From Moniliella sp. 'wahieum' (Eukaryota; Basidiomycota; Moniliellomycetes; Moniliellales; Moniliellaceae): a stretch of DNA of 64,000 bases. The stretch lies in contig RSEE01000018.1 in the NCBI GenBank assembly GCA_003971905.1, forward strand, positions 248,001-312,000, read 5' to 3'. This document shows positions 43,318 to 54,900 of the stretch, piece after piece (the stretch's first letter is position 1; each line of letters begins with the position of its first letter). The notes beneath the pieces are model-generated. The model was given only the letters and a program-made list of their open reading frames with translations. It was not told the DNA's origin and did no database searches. The translations under genes and the position numbers were made by a program.

Positions 43318-46021
43318 TCAATCTGATACCAGCAAGTTAGTCTGAGTGTGTGAAAACAAAGAGGAGGGGGAGGGAGACAACGTACCTTGTCGCCCGTAAT
43401 GTCAAGCAATTGCATTGGACGGCCACCTCAGTGAGAGCTTGAATGTAGTCGGCCGTATTGCGGGTCCGGATGACCCCGCCCTCACCGCGCATCATCGACA
43501 GGCCATCAACCCATTCGGAAAACTGAGACTGATTCAGTGCACGCAGCTCGGCGACCAACGTATCCGGAGTCTTGATCAGGCCAAAGGTTAGGTTGGCCGC
43601 GGCCTCGGGGGCCGATTGCTTTTGCGGTGCGGCGCCACCCGCGCCGGTACCTGTCGCTGCGCTGGGACTGGGGTCAAAATGAGAGCGGATCTGTTGCGCC
43701 ATGTTGGAGACGCTAATGTCGGTCACTTGCGTTAGATCAATCCGTTCAGGCAACGTGTCCAACCGGCAGGCACCGGGGTCCGCTCTGTGACTCGCAGTAG
43801 TGGAGGAAGCGCTTATCGGGCGACAGGCGGTAAAAGCGCCACATGGCCATCGCTGCTCCCGCCGGTTGGGAAGCGGAGGGGGATTTGTTGAGGAACCAAG
43901 CACCTTCCAGAAGACAGCGGATTCGCTGTTGCCGTACAAACTCATAGCTTTCCCGGTACAGCTGGTCGCGGAGAGAGCAAATACCGGGCTTGGATGCCAT
44001 CTCGTCGGTTTGCTCCAACGTTTTGAGATGGACCGCCCGCGCCGCTGCGTATTCTGTCTCGAGGAAAGACCGCTCCACTCGGTCCAGGTTTTGTGACCCT
44101 CATCAGAAAAGGTGGCCCGCACTTGGCTGCGGGTCAAGGCGGCGATGCGCGCAAAGTCTTGGGACGACGCGTTGGCCTCCGCCCACATGCGCAAAAGAAG
44201 CGAAAGAACCAACCCATGGACCCGCTCAAAGTGCAACAGGTACGGCTGGAACACGGCCATAGCGGTCGCACCCGGGAACGCATATGGACCCCAGCTGGAT
44301 TGGAACGTTCCAAAACTCAGCAAGAATGTCGGTTACCTCGATGCTGGCGCGGCCAAAGGGACAGCGCCGCTCGACCGGCTGGTTGAGCTGATCAATGATG
44401 ATCTTGCTGTATCCTTCCGGGTCGGGCTGAACAAAGGCTTCGCAGTTGCGCAGCGCCAGCCAGCCCAACTTGCCAAACTCTTTGGCCACCGCCTCGCTCC
44501 CAAACCCAAGTCGTCGCCACTTGTACCGACTGTTCAGTGCTGCAGCAGTGGCAAAACCGCGTCGAGGCAGGTGGTCCATGCCGTCCCGACCCAGCCAGAT
44601 CGCGGGGCCCGCCCTCGTCGGCAGCAATCTCTGAGATGCGCGCTTGGAGCCAGATAAAGGAAAGCGCGCTAACGTGTCGTTTGTTTTGTGGGGCAACGGG
44701 GGTATGCATACGCCAGTTGAGGATCCGCCGTTGATTCGCCTGGGCCTCGAGAATGCAGATAGTCAACTCGTCCGAGGGATTGGCATTCATCAATCGCACT
44801 GCTGCATTGACAAAGTGCAAAGCGTCCAACTCGGTCGTCAATTGCTCAAAGTAGGAGGATGTGGCATGGCGAACGAGTGTGTTCAATAATGAGAAGCTAG
44901 ATGGAAAAGGTGTTTGGTTAGAACTTGCACTCGTTGCAAAATGCCAAGGCCAGAAGGAACATACCTGTATAGACACAGGGTCGTATCTGCACTGCCAAGG
45001 CGATGAACGAGTGTACGCAAAAAGTCAGGCTCTTCAACAATATGAAGGTAGATGATGTCAAAGCCAAACTTGTTGATGCTGGTTGCGTGAGCGTCCAACC
45101 CATAAATCGATCGCCCAGGTAACACACTCGATCCCGTGTTCTCGTTGCCAAACCGGCCTGAGCCCGGGCGGCTTCCAGTGGGGGTGCGATCGCCGCTGGA
45201 GGGTTCCTTCTCCCCATCGTCGTTCGAGTTATCTGGTCCGCTCACGACCAATTTCTTAAGGATGGCTGTCAAAGGACGGCAGACGTTGATCCGATCGAGG
45301 CGGGTCAGGATCTGGACCACCTTTTGAACAAAGGCACCATCAATCTCTTCCCAGCCATCGTCAAAGCATTCCATCAGGTTTTGAAGCGAAATGAGTGCGT
45401 ACGCCAGCGTATTGACTCCAATTGCAGGGGTTCGCGGTACTCGGGGAGGACTACTGGTTGGGGGGGAGCGGGAAGGACATGACGAGGGCAAGAAGCTCGC
45501 GCAGGCCGCCGCGGGCGACAAACTCGGCGGCAAAGGGTGCTTCGCGGATCAAATGTTGGAGCGTGTAGGTGGCAATTTCAGGACACGGTCCTCGGTGCGG
45601 AAGGTAGAGAGTTTGTCTACCATCTCGGCTGCCTCAATGGCAGGAGAAGAGCAGAGCTTGAACCGACGGCCCGCTTCGATCTTACGGCGCATATTGGCAT
45701 CGGTGACAAGCTCGTCGCCTTGCTCGTCGCGGAGGGCGAAACGCTGGTGGGGTTCCTGAAACCCAGCATTGTATTTACACACAGGTGGCGCACAACATCG
45801 GCCACAGACAGGGTGGGATCAATGAGGGCTTTGATGCTGGTGGTGCGGTAGGTGACAACCGTGATGGGCGAGTTGTTGGTGCCGAGATTGTTGATGGAGA
45901 CCGAGTGGGGCGCGGCGGTGGGCGAGCTGGTGGGTGGGGCGGAGGGGGGCGTGGCATAGGCGGGCGCGGCGCCGGCGGCGTGTGGGTGGGCACGCGGCGG
46001 GCGGGCTGCGCTGACGGACAT
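43318..46021 (-). CDS. ELMO/CED-12 family protein (DOCK-GEF partner)
   Basis: ELMO proteins bind DOCK-type exchange factors to activate Rac and steer actin. From ATG 46021: MSVSAARPPRAHPHAAG, an N-terminal Ras-binding-like region (ITVVTYRTTSIKALIDPTLS, DELVTDANMRRKIEAGRRFK), ARM-like helices (NTLAYALISLQNLMECFDDG, VVQILTRLDRINVCRPLTAI, PDFLRTLVHRLGSADTTL), the ELMO domain (EWRRLGFGSEAVAKEFGKLG, FVQPDPEGYSKIIIDQLNQP, ERRCPFGRASIEVTDILAEF), and a C-terminal PH domain (MWRFYRLSPDKRFLHYCES, LPERIDLTQVTDI, TFGLIKTPDTLVAELRAL) ending near 43318 after an intron with donor GTACGT (about 43384). At least three introns and several one-base frame changes. Full-length domain order for the family. Confidence 0.88.
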
Positions 46022-46464
46022 GGCCTGGACGCCGCTGGGGATGGCGGTGGCTGCGTGGTGCGTCGCCGCAAACGCGCGCCAGCCCGCTGCCTGCTGGGCT
46101 TTGCTTTGCTTGGCTGCGCTGCCGTGCTCTGCGCCACAGCCTGCTGACCTCATCCACCTGCCATGCCTCGCCGCCCCGCCATCGCCTCGGGGATCGGTGA
46201 TGCGCGATGCATGATGCGGCAGCATGCCTGCTGAGCTCAGCCACCTGCATGGCCCCCGGTCGGTGCAACCCAGGCGGCGGGTGGCGCCACCGCGGTCCGT
46301 CGCAGCCTGCTGCGCCTGCGCCGCGTCTTTGCCCCTCAGTGAGGCAGCTTATTGCTGCCAATAGCACACTCCTGGTGCAGGCGCCAACGCCAGACTGGAT
46401 AGAGTGTAAGGGTGTATAAGGATGTACCACCCAACCGACCCCCTCCCACACCATCACCACCCTC
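46022..46464. promoter_or_regulatory. Divergent ELMO / HSE1 promoter
   Basis: 443 bp between the two ATGs. TATAAG at 46415-46420 lies 45 bp before the HSE1 ATG. GATGCATGATG at about 46206-46216. Confidence 0.5.
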
Positions 46465-48224
46465 ATGTTCCGTCCGAACAACCCCTATGACGAACTTATC
46501 GCCAAGGCAACCGACGAGCATCTCGTGTCTGAAAAGTGGGACTTGAACTTGCACATCTGCGACGGTGTGCGCGGACAGGGTGAGTCTGGGGCCCGCCAAG
46601 CCGTCGACGCCCTGGCTCGTCGATTGCAGCACCGCAGTGCGAACGTCCAGCTTTTCTGTCTCTCGCTGGCCGAGGCCTTGAGCAAAAACGTCCCGGGCCC
46701 CATTATCTACCCCGAATTGGCAGTCGTGCCGTCTGCACCGTGCTCCATCGCATGGTGCAGGACCGGGCTAACGTACACCCCATAGTGCGCCAGCGCCTGC
46801 TGAGCCTCATCCAGTCTTGGGCCAGCGATATGAGCCAATCCGCCAAGACTGCTGGAGGCAATGGAGCAGGGGCTATTATGCAAGAGACCTATCAAAAGCT
46901 GCGGGATGAAGGTCAGTAAGCGCTCTTTCACTACCTGTGTCCCCTCCCTCTTTGTGTTCATTCTCGTACCTATGGAATCCTCTAACATGGACCGTCTGCC
47001 TGTACACTAGGCTATTCTTTTGCTGCCCAAAAAAAGAACCGCCTCCCAAGTCGGCGCGGGACCAGGAGCAGGAGGAGCTACAACGCGCCCTTGCTCTGTC
47101 GCTGCTTGACCAAGGAGGGCCGCCCAAGTGGATGCAGTCGATGCCTGCGAGCACCCCTGCTTCTTCTGTTCCCCCTCCCGAACACTTTCTCCCACTCCCT
47201 TCCACTTCGGATTCACAGCTCCCACTCCCCAGCCAAACGAGTGGAACCGGAGCGGCCACGGTCGCTTCCACAGCGCCTCCCTCGTTCCCGACCCCCCCAC
47301 TGGCACCGCCTCCGCCACTTGTGCTCGCCCAGCCAGTGGTGGTCCCGAGCGTGACCCGAGCCCGGGCGTTGTACGATTTTACTCCTAGCGAGCAAGGTGA
47401 GTTGGGTCTCCGTGCCGGTGATCTCATTCGGGTGATCAACACGTCGTATGAGCATTGGTGGCGGCAGAATTGCGAGGTGAGATTGGGATTGTACCGGTAA
47501 ACCATTTGGTTCGTCTTGTTTCCCCCCCCAAAATGCAATCTCTGCTGACCGTTTCTGGGTTGGTTTTATGTGCGGCTTAGGAAGTGGTTGCGGGGCCTAG
47601 TGCTGAAGAGCAATCCGTGATGCCGCCGAGGAGGCCGAAGTGTTTGCGGCGGCCGACAAGGTGGACCAGCTGGTGAAGCTGCTGTGTGAACGCAGCGATG
47701 CGTTGAGGCAGGGCAAAAATGTGGGTCTGGCCTCAAGGAGCGCGACGGACGCGGGGGCAAACGAAGAGCTTCGAGAGGTGTACGAACAAGTGGTCAAGGT
47801 CACTTCTTTCGCGCGGGTGAACAAGCTGATACGCAAGTACCAAGAGCAGGTTGCCGATTTGCAAACGCTCAACGCCAAGGTGATCCAAGCTCGTTCACGG
47901 TTGAGTGCGATTGTTGTCCCGGCTACTTCGGCCCCAAGTACCACTGCCTCTTTGGGGGCCGTCGCCCGTTCTCCTGAGCCCGTCGTCTACGGCAATGTCG
48001 GTTATACGCCGATTCGCACCGAGCCACCGGGCAGAGGAGCCGATCCTCCTGCTTCCCATGGCTCCCCTGTGCCTCTAGGATTGGCAGCCCCATCCGCTTC
48101 GATGTCATTGGAGGCGAAGCAACCGCCGCCTGCTGAGTTGGATTCTTCATGGGCGCAGGCCGCTCAAGGGTGGCATGCACAGCATAATGGGCCAGAGCAG
48201 GCCCCTGGAACGTTGGCGCAATGA
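46465..48224 (+). CDS. HSE1: ESCRT-0 subunit Hse1 (STAM homologue)
   Basis: Partner of Vps27 in ESCRT-0; sorts ubiquitinated cargo at endosomes. VHS domain (residues about 5-140): IAKATDEHLVSEKWDLNLHI, AVDALARRLQHRSANVQLF, LSLIQSWASDM, QETYQKLRDEG. Intron 46912-47010 (99 nt). UIM: EQEELQRALALSLLDQG. SH3: RARALYDFTPSEQGELGLRA, GDLIRVINTSYEHWW, then GEIGIVPVNHL. Intron about 47518-47580. C-terminal GAT-like coiled coil: FAAADKVDQLVKLLCERSDA, YEQVVKVTSFARVNKLIRKY, followed by a Pro/Gln-rich tail to TGA 48222-48224. One G is missing from GGG at 47476-47477 within the SH3; other shifts lie near 46730 and 47030. All expected domains are present. Confidence 0.95.
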
Positions 48225-48492
48225 CGAAAAAAGGAGGGCGTGCGAGGGCGTGTGCCCCTGAGCCATGGGATTCGTATAAGGAAGACGCATGATTGGGGCC
48301 CGAATATGTCGAGCAGTGCCGGTGGGAAGCGAAGCTTGGGAATGCAGGGGCAAGCAGGTAGCTTTTCCATTCTATTCATCCTTAGGACCTTCAGGAGACT
48401 GAGGTGAATATTGCATGGGCGATAGCTGACAGGTGAATATATGTGACACCCCTGGGCTTGGAGGAGTTCAAATTGAGTAGTGCGCATTGGAC

Positions 48493-48657
48493 GTTTTGAA
48501 CGTTGAATACGTTCAATGTTCACGTTGAGGTTGAACGTTGAGGCGTTGAGGGTACGTTGAGGGAATTGAGACGTTATTCAGCGCCTCCGCCTGCAGACTG
48601 AGCCTGTGGACAGTATCCAACGTTCAACCCAACGGCATTCAACATTCAACGTTCAAC
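48493..48657. repeat. GTTGAAC/GTTCAAC family, two clusters
   Basis: 48493-48560: TTTTGAACG, TTGAATACG, TTCAATG, then GTTGAGG, TTGAAC, GTTGAGG, CGTTGAGG, TACGTTGAGG. 48618-48657: AACGTTCAAC, then CATTCAA, CATTCAA, CGTTCAA, C in strict 7-bp register (48636-48657). The first cluster runs mainly with GTTGAAC, the second with its reverse complement. Confidence 0.75.
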
Positions 48658-49340
48658 AAGGGCGGCATGAGCAGGTCAGGACCAGCTAGCTAGTCACATG
48701 TCGGCAATGCCAGCAGCACCCTGCGGCTGCCGCCGTTCGTTTCCATCCCGCTGCAGCGCGAGCGGATACGGCAGAGCGTGGCGGGCATAAGAGATGTGGT
48801 GCATGTGAGCGTGGCATAACCGGCAACTTTAAAAATGACTCCATGCTCACCGGTCACCGCGCTCACCGACGCCCGAAAGCTTATTAGCGCCTCCCGGCCA
48901 CCGCCCACCCATTTGAACATTTTCGTGGTGGAAGCTGTGCGGTCTGATGGTGGCTGGGGAACGGGGTGCGCTCATGCATCATGGCGGCTTGGATGCATGA
49001 CATGATGACGCGGCCACAGCAGGCCCAGCCTCATCGACATCGACCTCCTACCAGCGAGTCCAGCTAGTCCCCCCATTTTTTGCATTTTGTTGGGTTCTTC
49101 GCGGGCCGCGCAGCTGCGTTTGGCGTCTGGGCCAGAGGGCACTGAGCGCACTGAGCCGCCGAGCTGGTGCTGAGCCGCTATCCGGAGTGCGCGGTGTCTG
49201 TGCACGATGTGCATACCGAAGGGCAGCGCGCTCTAGACTAGCTCAGGCCAGGGCCCGAGAGGGTGGCGGGCAGCCAATGCTCAAAGTTACGTAACAACAC
49301 CGCATTGTGCCAGGGGTATGTGACGGTGTGGCACGTGACA

Positions 49341-49380
49341 CGTGACGGGTGACGGGTGACGGGTGACGGGTGACGGTGAC
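49341..49380. repeat. GGGTGAC heptad array x4-5
   Basis: CGTGAC, GGGTGAC x4 (49347-49374), GGTGAC. Confidence 0.85.
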
Positions 49381-49954
49381 GTTTGAATGGAAACTGAATG
49401 GGGGCGCAGATGCAGGAGGGGGCACTGCGGGCCCGGGTCAGGTGACGGGACGCACAAGTGCTGGGAGGGGGGACACCAGGACACGCAAGGACATGCATGC
49501 CACGTATGTGGCACACGACATGGGACGGGGGGGGACATGTGCCTGACATGTGACAGGCAAACCATTGAGTCCGCTGAAAGTGAACATTCAAGTGCTCAGT
49601 ACTTGGTGTACTCGGCGTCCCATGTACCCGGTGGAGTTGGAGGTCTCCACTTGTAACTAACAAGTAGCAAGCGAGCACATTATCGGGGGTGCAGCAAGGC
49701 GGAGGAGGATGGAGGTGTGACATGCGTGACATGCATATGGCATGTGAAAGATTTGCGAAACGCGAGAGGCAGCAGGAGGCAGCAGCGCCGAGGCTTGGTC
49801 TGGCTGGAAGCAATGATCGACGGGATGGATGATTAATGATATGCTGACAGTCCCTCCGTTTTTTAAGCTTTGCTTTTGCTTTAGCTTTAGCTTTTCGATA
49901 CAAAGGGTTGCTGTGTGGTTGCGCCTGTCGATGATATGATAGCCGACGATCAAT

Positions 49955-49982
49955 GGTCGCCGGTCGATAGTCGATGGTCGGT
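49955..49982. repeat. Heptad array NGTCGNN x4
   Basis: GGTCGCC, GGTCGAT, AGTCGAT, GGTCGGT in 7-bp register. Confidence 0.75.
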
Positions 49983-50082
49983 GATAACATGTAGCACGTA
50001 ACAAGGACAAAGTGCAGCGCCAGGGCCATCCTGCTGATGCATGATGATCGAAACTAGTGCGACGCACTTCCAGAACATCAGG

Positions 50083-50103
50083 TGCATCATGCATCATGCA
50101 TCC
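50083..50103. repeat. TGCATCA heptad array x3
   Basis: TGCATCA, TGCATCA, TGCATCC. Confidence 0.8.
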
Positions 50104-50376
50104 TGGGTGGTGTTGGCATAAGCGAGCGGTGGGCCGGTAGCGCTGAGAGCGAGGCACTGAAAGGATTGAAAACTGAAAACTGAACTCAAAGTGTTCCTGT
50201 CAGCATGTCAGGTCGGTGGCGGGGGCGGCGCGCGACGGGGAGGAGGCTTGAAGGTCTTTTGAAGTGTCAACGTGAGGATGAAAATTGGATGGAGCTACTG
50301 GCAGAGGGGCAGCAGGGCAGTAGAACAGCAGGGAAGCCGGCTCTACCCTCGTCCAGTACTATATCCCGCCGGCAAG

Positions 50377-50404
50377 GCTTGAAGCTTGATGCATGATGCA
50401 TGAT
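50377..50404. repeat. Step-changing heptad array GCTTGAA to GCATGAT
   Basis: GCTTGAA, GCTTGAT, GCATGAT, GCATGAT: each change between neighbours is a single base. Confidence 0.85.
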
Positions 50405-51063
50405 GGCAGCAACGCCTGCAACACCACTGCAACACCTCGTGCTCGGTCGTTGCTCGCTCTCCGCGCTGGGGCGGCGTAGTGATTGACTGCGCTGAAGCTA
50501 GTGACGTGCGGCGGCGGAGCAGGGCGCTCAGGCTGAGCCGCTAAACGCGCGCTGGGGTGCTGTACGCTGACTTGCTGACTACCTGACGCTGGAAGCTAGA
50601 AGCTTGAAAAGGGCGAGGGACATGTCAGCATGTCAGGCCTGTCCTGTCCCATGTCGGGCTGACACCTGTGGTTGTCCACCTCGTTGCTCTTCGTCTCCGG
50701 GCCCTTGGTGCCTGCGGTCGATCCGGATGGGATCCTACACGCTACGCCGCTTCCTATGGCGCTCGGCATGGCTTGGTTGGCTGCTCTTCGTATGAACAGC
50801 GTTCGTTGATGCACACCATGCCCTGGGGACTTCCGATGGATCAATGAAGTTCATGAGGCAGAGTAAGCATAAAATCCGTCATTGATGGATCGATTGCTGG
50901 AGAGTCCAGGCTTCACGTTCACTACGTTCACACGAACGAGGGATCCATCCCGTAACCCATTCCCATCCATGGATCATGTGTATCAAGGCGGCTGTGCTCT
51001 CCCGGTTGGAGCTGTATACTCCATCCACACAGCAGCTGCCGTCCCACACCCCCCAGGGCCACA

Positions 51064-52262
51064 CTACGGAGCCAGGCAGGCTACCGTGTTCCAGCACGAA
51101 AAGGCAATGGGTTAGCAGGTTCACATAATGACCACATCCTTCCACCATCCACCATCCACCAACACCCTCCTGGCCAATACGTACGATTCCAAGTCACGCC
51201 CACGCCCGTCTCGAGTGTGTCGAGGAAACGCATGTCGTCCGCACTCAGCGCAAAATCAAACACCTTCGCATTCTCGTCGACGTGCCGCCCGGTGCCCTTG
51301 GGAATGACAATGTAGCCCTTTTGAAGCGACCAACGAATCAGAATCTGAGCTGGGGTCTTTCCCAGCTTCTGCTCATGATCAAAAAAGGGGTGGAGGGGTT
51401 GAGACACCCAGAGTTAGTCAAAAGAGTACGGCTCCAGGTAGAGTCGCCCAACGTACACGTCCCACGGCGTGAATCTCAGGTGCTTCAAGGTGCTGTCCCC
51501 TTCCAAGAGGAGAATACGCCTCGATCGCAATGTTGTACTTGGCCACGACAGCGGACGAGATGATCTCCTTCCGCTGGAAAAAGGGAGTCACCTCGATCTG
51601 ATTGAGAACAGGAGGACTACATACGTATCATCGCCGGTCAGCTCAACAGTTCAAGCACAGATGGTCCCCAACTCACTCATTCGGAAAGGCAGCCACCAAT
51701 TCTTCGAGATGGTGCACGCCATAATTCCTGCCAGAAAAGGGTTAGCTTGCCGGCTCGGCCGGGCACCCTTGGTCCTTCCCTATGGGCCAAGTCGGAGAGG
51801 TAACGTACGAGACACCGATCGACTTGACCAGTCCTTGCTTCTTGGCCTCGATCAATCCAGCCCAGGCTTTCAGACGCGCCTCTTTCCCTGGGCGGGGGCT
51901 ATGAATGAGCATGAGGTCCAGCGTGGAACCGAGCTGGGCCACACTCTCTTTCACAGCGCGCAGCGCATCCTCGTGCTGATCGTCCCTGATCTTGGAGGTG
52001 ATAAAGATGTGTTCGCGCTTGGTTCCTTGCGTATTGATGCTCGGATCGGTGAGAAAGTTGCGCACACCCTTGCCTACTGCGTCTTCGTTCCCGTACCACA
52101 CGGCCGTTCAATGTGGCGAACGCCAAGGCCCAACGCACGTTGGACAGATTCCACGGCATCGTTGCCGCGGCTCATGTAGACTCCGATGCCAAGTTGCGGG
52201 ATGGCCTGCCCATCAGAGAGGCGAACGGTGGTCTGCAGAGTGAGGGGCTGGTCATAGCACAC
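51064..52262 (-). CDS. Aldo-keto reductase
   Basis: NADPH-dependent carbonyl reductase of the AKR superfamily; substrate not predictable. Start MCYDQPLTLQTTVRLSDG, then IPQLGIGVYMSRG, GVRHIDTAVWYGNEDAVGKG (catalytic Asp and Tyr; the Asp codon is spoiled by one missing base near 52110), REHIFITSKI (catalytic Lys), DLMLIHSPRPG (catalytic His), EAKKQGLVKSIGVS, NYGVHHLEELVAAFPN, IEVTPFFQRKEIISSAV, KLGKTPAQILIRWSLQKGYI, PKGTGRHVDENAKVFDF. Introns with GTACGT/CTAAC/CAG interrupt after IGVS (about 51808-51726) and near the C-terminus: 51184-51081, joining GVTWN to PCLAP and TAG at 51064-51066. At least two more introns are probable. The divergent neighbour starts 282 bp away. Confidence 0.92.
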
Positions 52263-52544
52263 GCGTGTACGATGGAGACGGTGGGGCGAGCAACACTTCG
52301 ATTCATAAGCGCCACCAGCGTCAGCGCTCAGCTTGCGATGTATAGCCCGCTTGGCTTGTGGCCCTGGCGCATCAGCGTCATGTGATGCAATGGCCCGGCG
52401 TCCCGGACGATACAGGCGGGCAGCAGAAATTTTGAAACGGCGAGCCAGAAGGCCATGGCAGATGGCATTCTGCCCGACCTGAGCACGCAGCTGCGTGCTG
52501 CGTCTCCACTTAACCTCTGCCCCACCATCCCCATTGCCCTCACC

Positions 52545-53244
52545 ATGCGCAACGCCCTCGCCCTATCTAGGGCGCGCGCATCGACCCCGTTTCCAATAAG
52601 AAGGTCATTTGCTACGTCACGATTGACTGCGGCCGAGCTTGTCCAGCCGTATGTGGTGGGAAGCCACCCGGCGACCGGCCCTTGGTGCGTTACCCTTTTC
52701 CGCCTAGCTGCCCCAGGGTGGAAGCGCTGACGCGAGCGTTTGGAATGTAGGATGGGATGCGCGCCACGATTGTGGGTGTGCTTTAGGTGCAGGAACTGCG
52801 TACGCGTATGCCCAAACTGTGCTGGCACCCAAGTATGCGGCAAACGTGGCGTTGATGGACCGGACAATGGAGGCGGTGGAGCAGAGGTCTCAAGAAGTGG
52901 CGGTCGAGTTTGCTCGTGTGTCGGATTTGGAGGCCATGCTGAGCGCAGCGATCCTCGAGTTGGCTAACAAAGATGAGATGGCGGCGCATCGGGCGGGCTT
53001 GTTGCGCGAGTCGGACGAGCTCTATGCCAAGATCCTCCAGTTGCGGCAAACCCTCTGGAGTGTGGGTATGTGTTTCCATTCTCGCTTCTTCCCTCCGACG
53101 GTGCGAAAGAGGCGCCACGTGCTGACCCTGTCTCTCCACTCCACTGCTTCAGATAATGATGTACACAATACTCTCAAGAAACACGACTTTAGTCCGCCTC
53201 TCGATCCTAGGGTCGCTCTTCAGAGGGGGCCTAAGCTCGTGTAG
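52545..53244 (+). CDS. Mitochondrially targeted coiled-coil protein, unknown function
   Basis: Starts CACCATGCG. The N-terminus MRNALALSRARASTPFPIRR then SFATS is Arg-rich without acidic residues and looks like a mitochondrial presequence. After PLVRYPFPPSCPRVEALTRA comes a long charged helix: QTVLAPKYAANVALMDRTME, QRSQEVAVEFARVSDLEAML, LELANKDEMAAHRAGLLRES, LYAKILQLRQTLW. Intron 53066-53152 (GTATGT, CTGAC, CAG) leads to a short tail DNDVHNTLKKHDFSPP and TAG at 53242-53244. A short intron may also lie at about 52749-52785. About 190 residues. I recognise no family; a small mitochondrial assembly factor or ribosomal protein is possible. Tail-to-tail with ARV1, 69 bp apart. Confidence 0.65.
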
Positions 53245-53313
53245 CAATGCAATCAAAACATACATAATCCGATGGGGTATCCAGCAAGACAGGTTGGACA
53301 GGGGGGGGGGGGT

Positions 53314-54584
53314 TCATGAGCCATAGGGGTCGGGGGCGACGTGGAGCGTGTACCGGATCGTCATTTGGACGTAGGCTGCTAGGCACAAGATCAATACCGT
53401 GGCCATGGGCCGACCGGGAGTAACACTTGGGGGTAAACGTTAGTGGGTCGTAGCTGCAGATAGGTTCAAGTAAGTGCCACGTACCTCCTAATGCAACCCC
53501 TGCGCTTACGCCGCCAATCAAAGTGCGTGCAACCCAGTCAATGGAAAAGTCGGCATGGCCAGCAACGAGCAAAGCAGTGTGACGCAACCACGCTGCTGGG
53601 GTGGCCCTCTCGGTATCGGTCAAAGAAGGACCCAGTTCATCGGAACTCTCGTTCCAGCTCGCGTCGCCGTCGGAGCGCCAGAGAAAATTGAGGAGGAGGA
53701 GGAACAAGGGGGTGAGGGAGGACAGCATCAGGCCCATGGAATCAACGAGGGCTCAAACAACTCTTCGGCTCCCATCCCTGGCTCTACCAAAGAGAGGTCC
53801 ACTTCGGCGTCGCCGTGAGTAGGAGCCGCGACAGGCTGGGTCACCTCTGCCACCGGCTCATCCTCAGCAAGTTTGCCCTTCGGGCCTGGATGCTGTTCAG
53901 AGGGGAAGCATCGGACCACACTGGACAATCCAAGTATGACGCCTTGCCATGCAATCGTTTCTGACAAAAGGGGGTGGCATTAGCCCTGCACACGAATCGA
54001 GGGGCAGAAGCAACAACGTACCAATGGCTGTGGCGACAACCACCAGCGCGTACGAACCAAACACGGGTTGGAGGTCGCTGAGTGTACCGGCTCTCGGCAC
54101 CAGGGCGAAATTGGTGTAAGGAAGAAACTTGTGGATCAAAAGGTCCAGGGGTGTACTCTCTTCTGTAGCTACGTTGCTCTGCGCCATATACAGGGTGGTC
54201 CAGCGGAGGTCTGACAATGGCAGATCAGGTCAGCGCACACACACGGACACCCGGACGGATCCGCCCTGGGTAGCGGACCAAGATGCAGATCGCACGTACA
54301 CGCATCCACCAAGACAACCGCCATAAGATAGCGCGCTACCTTTCCCCATTTGCGCCAGTGCGTGCCTGCGGACGCGGAGGGTGGCGGAGCGAGGTTGAAG
54401 AGGAGGTGACGATACACGCGCGGCTTGACCAGCAGCAGGTCCAGCACGGCCAGGAGGAGTCGTGTTCGAGGTAAGGGTCGGCAAAGTGGCGGCAGACAGG
54501 GCACTTGGTGCAGACGATGCTGACCGTTCCATATGTCGAGTAGAGCGAGGGGACGAGGTGGCCACAGTGCACACAGAGCGGCAT
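53314..54584 (-). CDS. ARV1: Arv1 (ER lipid/sterol homeostasis protein)
   Basis: ER membrane protein needed for sterol distribution and GPI synthesis. The N-terminal Arv1 homology domain reads MPLCVHCGHLVPSLYSTYG (CxxC), TKCPVCRHFADPYLEHDS (CxxC), then VLDLLLVKPRVYRHLLFN, the family signature. Downstream: LDLLIHKFLPYTNFALVPRA, VFGSYALVVVATAI, a hydrophobic SLTPLFLLLLNFLW, and WVARTLIGGVSAGVALG. Intron 53484-53426 (59 nt, GTACGT, CTAAC, AAG) leads to PMATVLILCLAAYVQMTIRY and stop at 53314-53316. An acidic loop (about 53930-53750) is longer than in yeast Arv1. Several introns and one-base frame changes. ATG 54584 fits the family; an in-frame ATG at 54704 is the alternative. Confidence 0.9.
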
Positions 54585-54866
54585 GGCGGGCGGCGGGCAT
54601 GGGCCGGGCCAAGCGACGCAGGTGTTGGACGCGAAAATACTCCGCAAGGCAGGCCAGACGAGCGTGTCGGTCTGGGGCCGCACGACGGCTGTGTCGGCTG
54701 CCATCGATGCCCATAGCGGGGGTGCCCATGCGGGCGGAACGTGATTGGGCGGAACTGGGTGGTTGGTTGTCGTGCCCGGGATTACGTACTGGCCCCGCGC
54801 CGCTCAGGCGGCCGGTTGCCGACATGTCCGTGCGAGGCATGCCTGGCGCTGCCCCGCCCCCCCACC

Positions 54867-54897
<31 letters not shown>

Positions 54898-54900
54898 ACC

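Larger units (their letters stand above)
48225..51063. other. Long intergenic region rich in short-period arrays
   Basis: 2.8 kb between HSE1 and the aldo-keto reductase 3' end. I find no gene. It is the densest region for 7-bp arrays: 48493-48657, 49341-49380, 49955-49982, 50083-50103, 50377-50404 and a mixed 8/7-bp run at about 50570-50605. Confidence 0.55.

Noticed and set aside
52819-53140. Mitochondrial orphan as 3-methylcrotonyl-CoA carboxylase or a mitochondrial release factor
   Set aside because: The helix-rich sequence lacks the carboxyltransferase or GGQ motifs; similarity was limited to a few residues.
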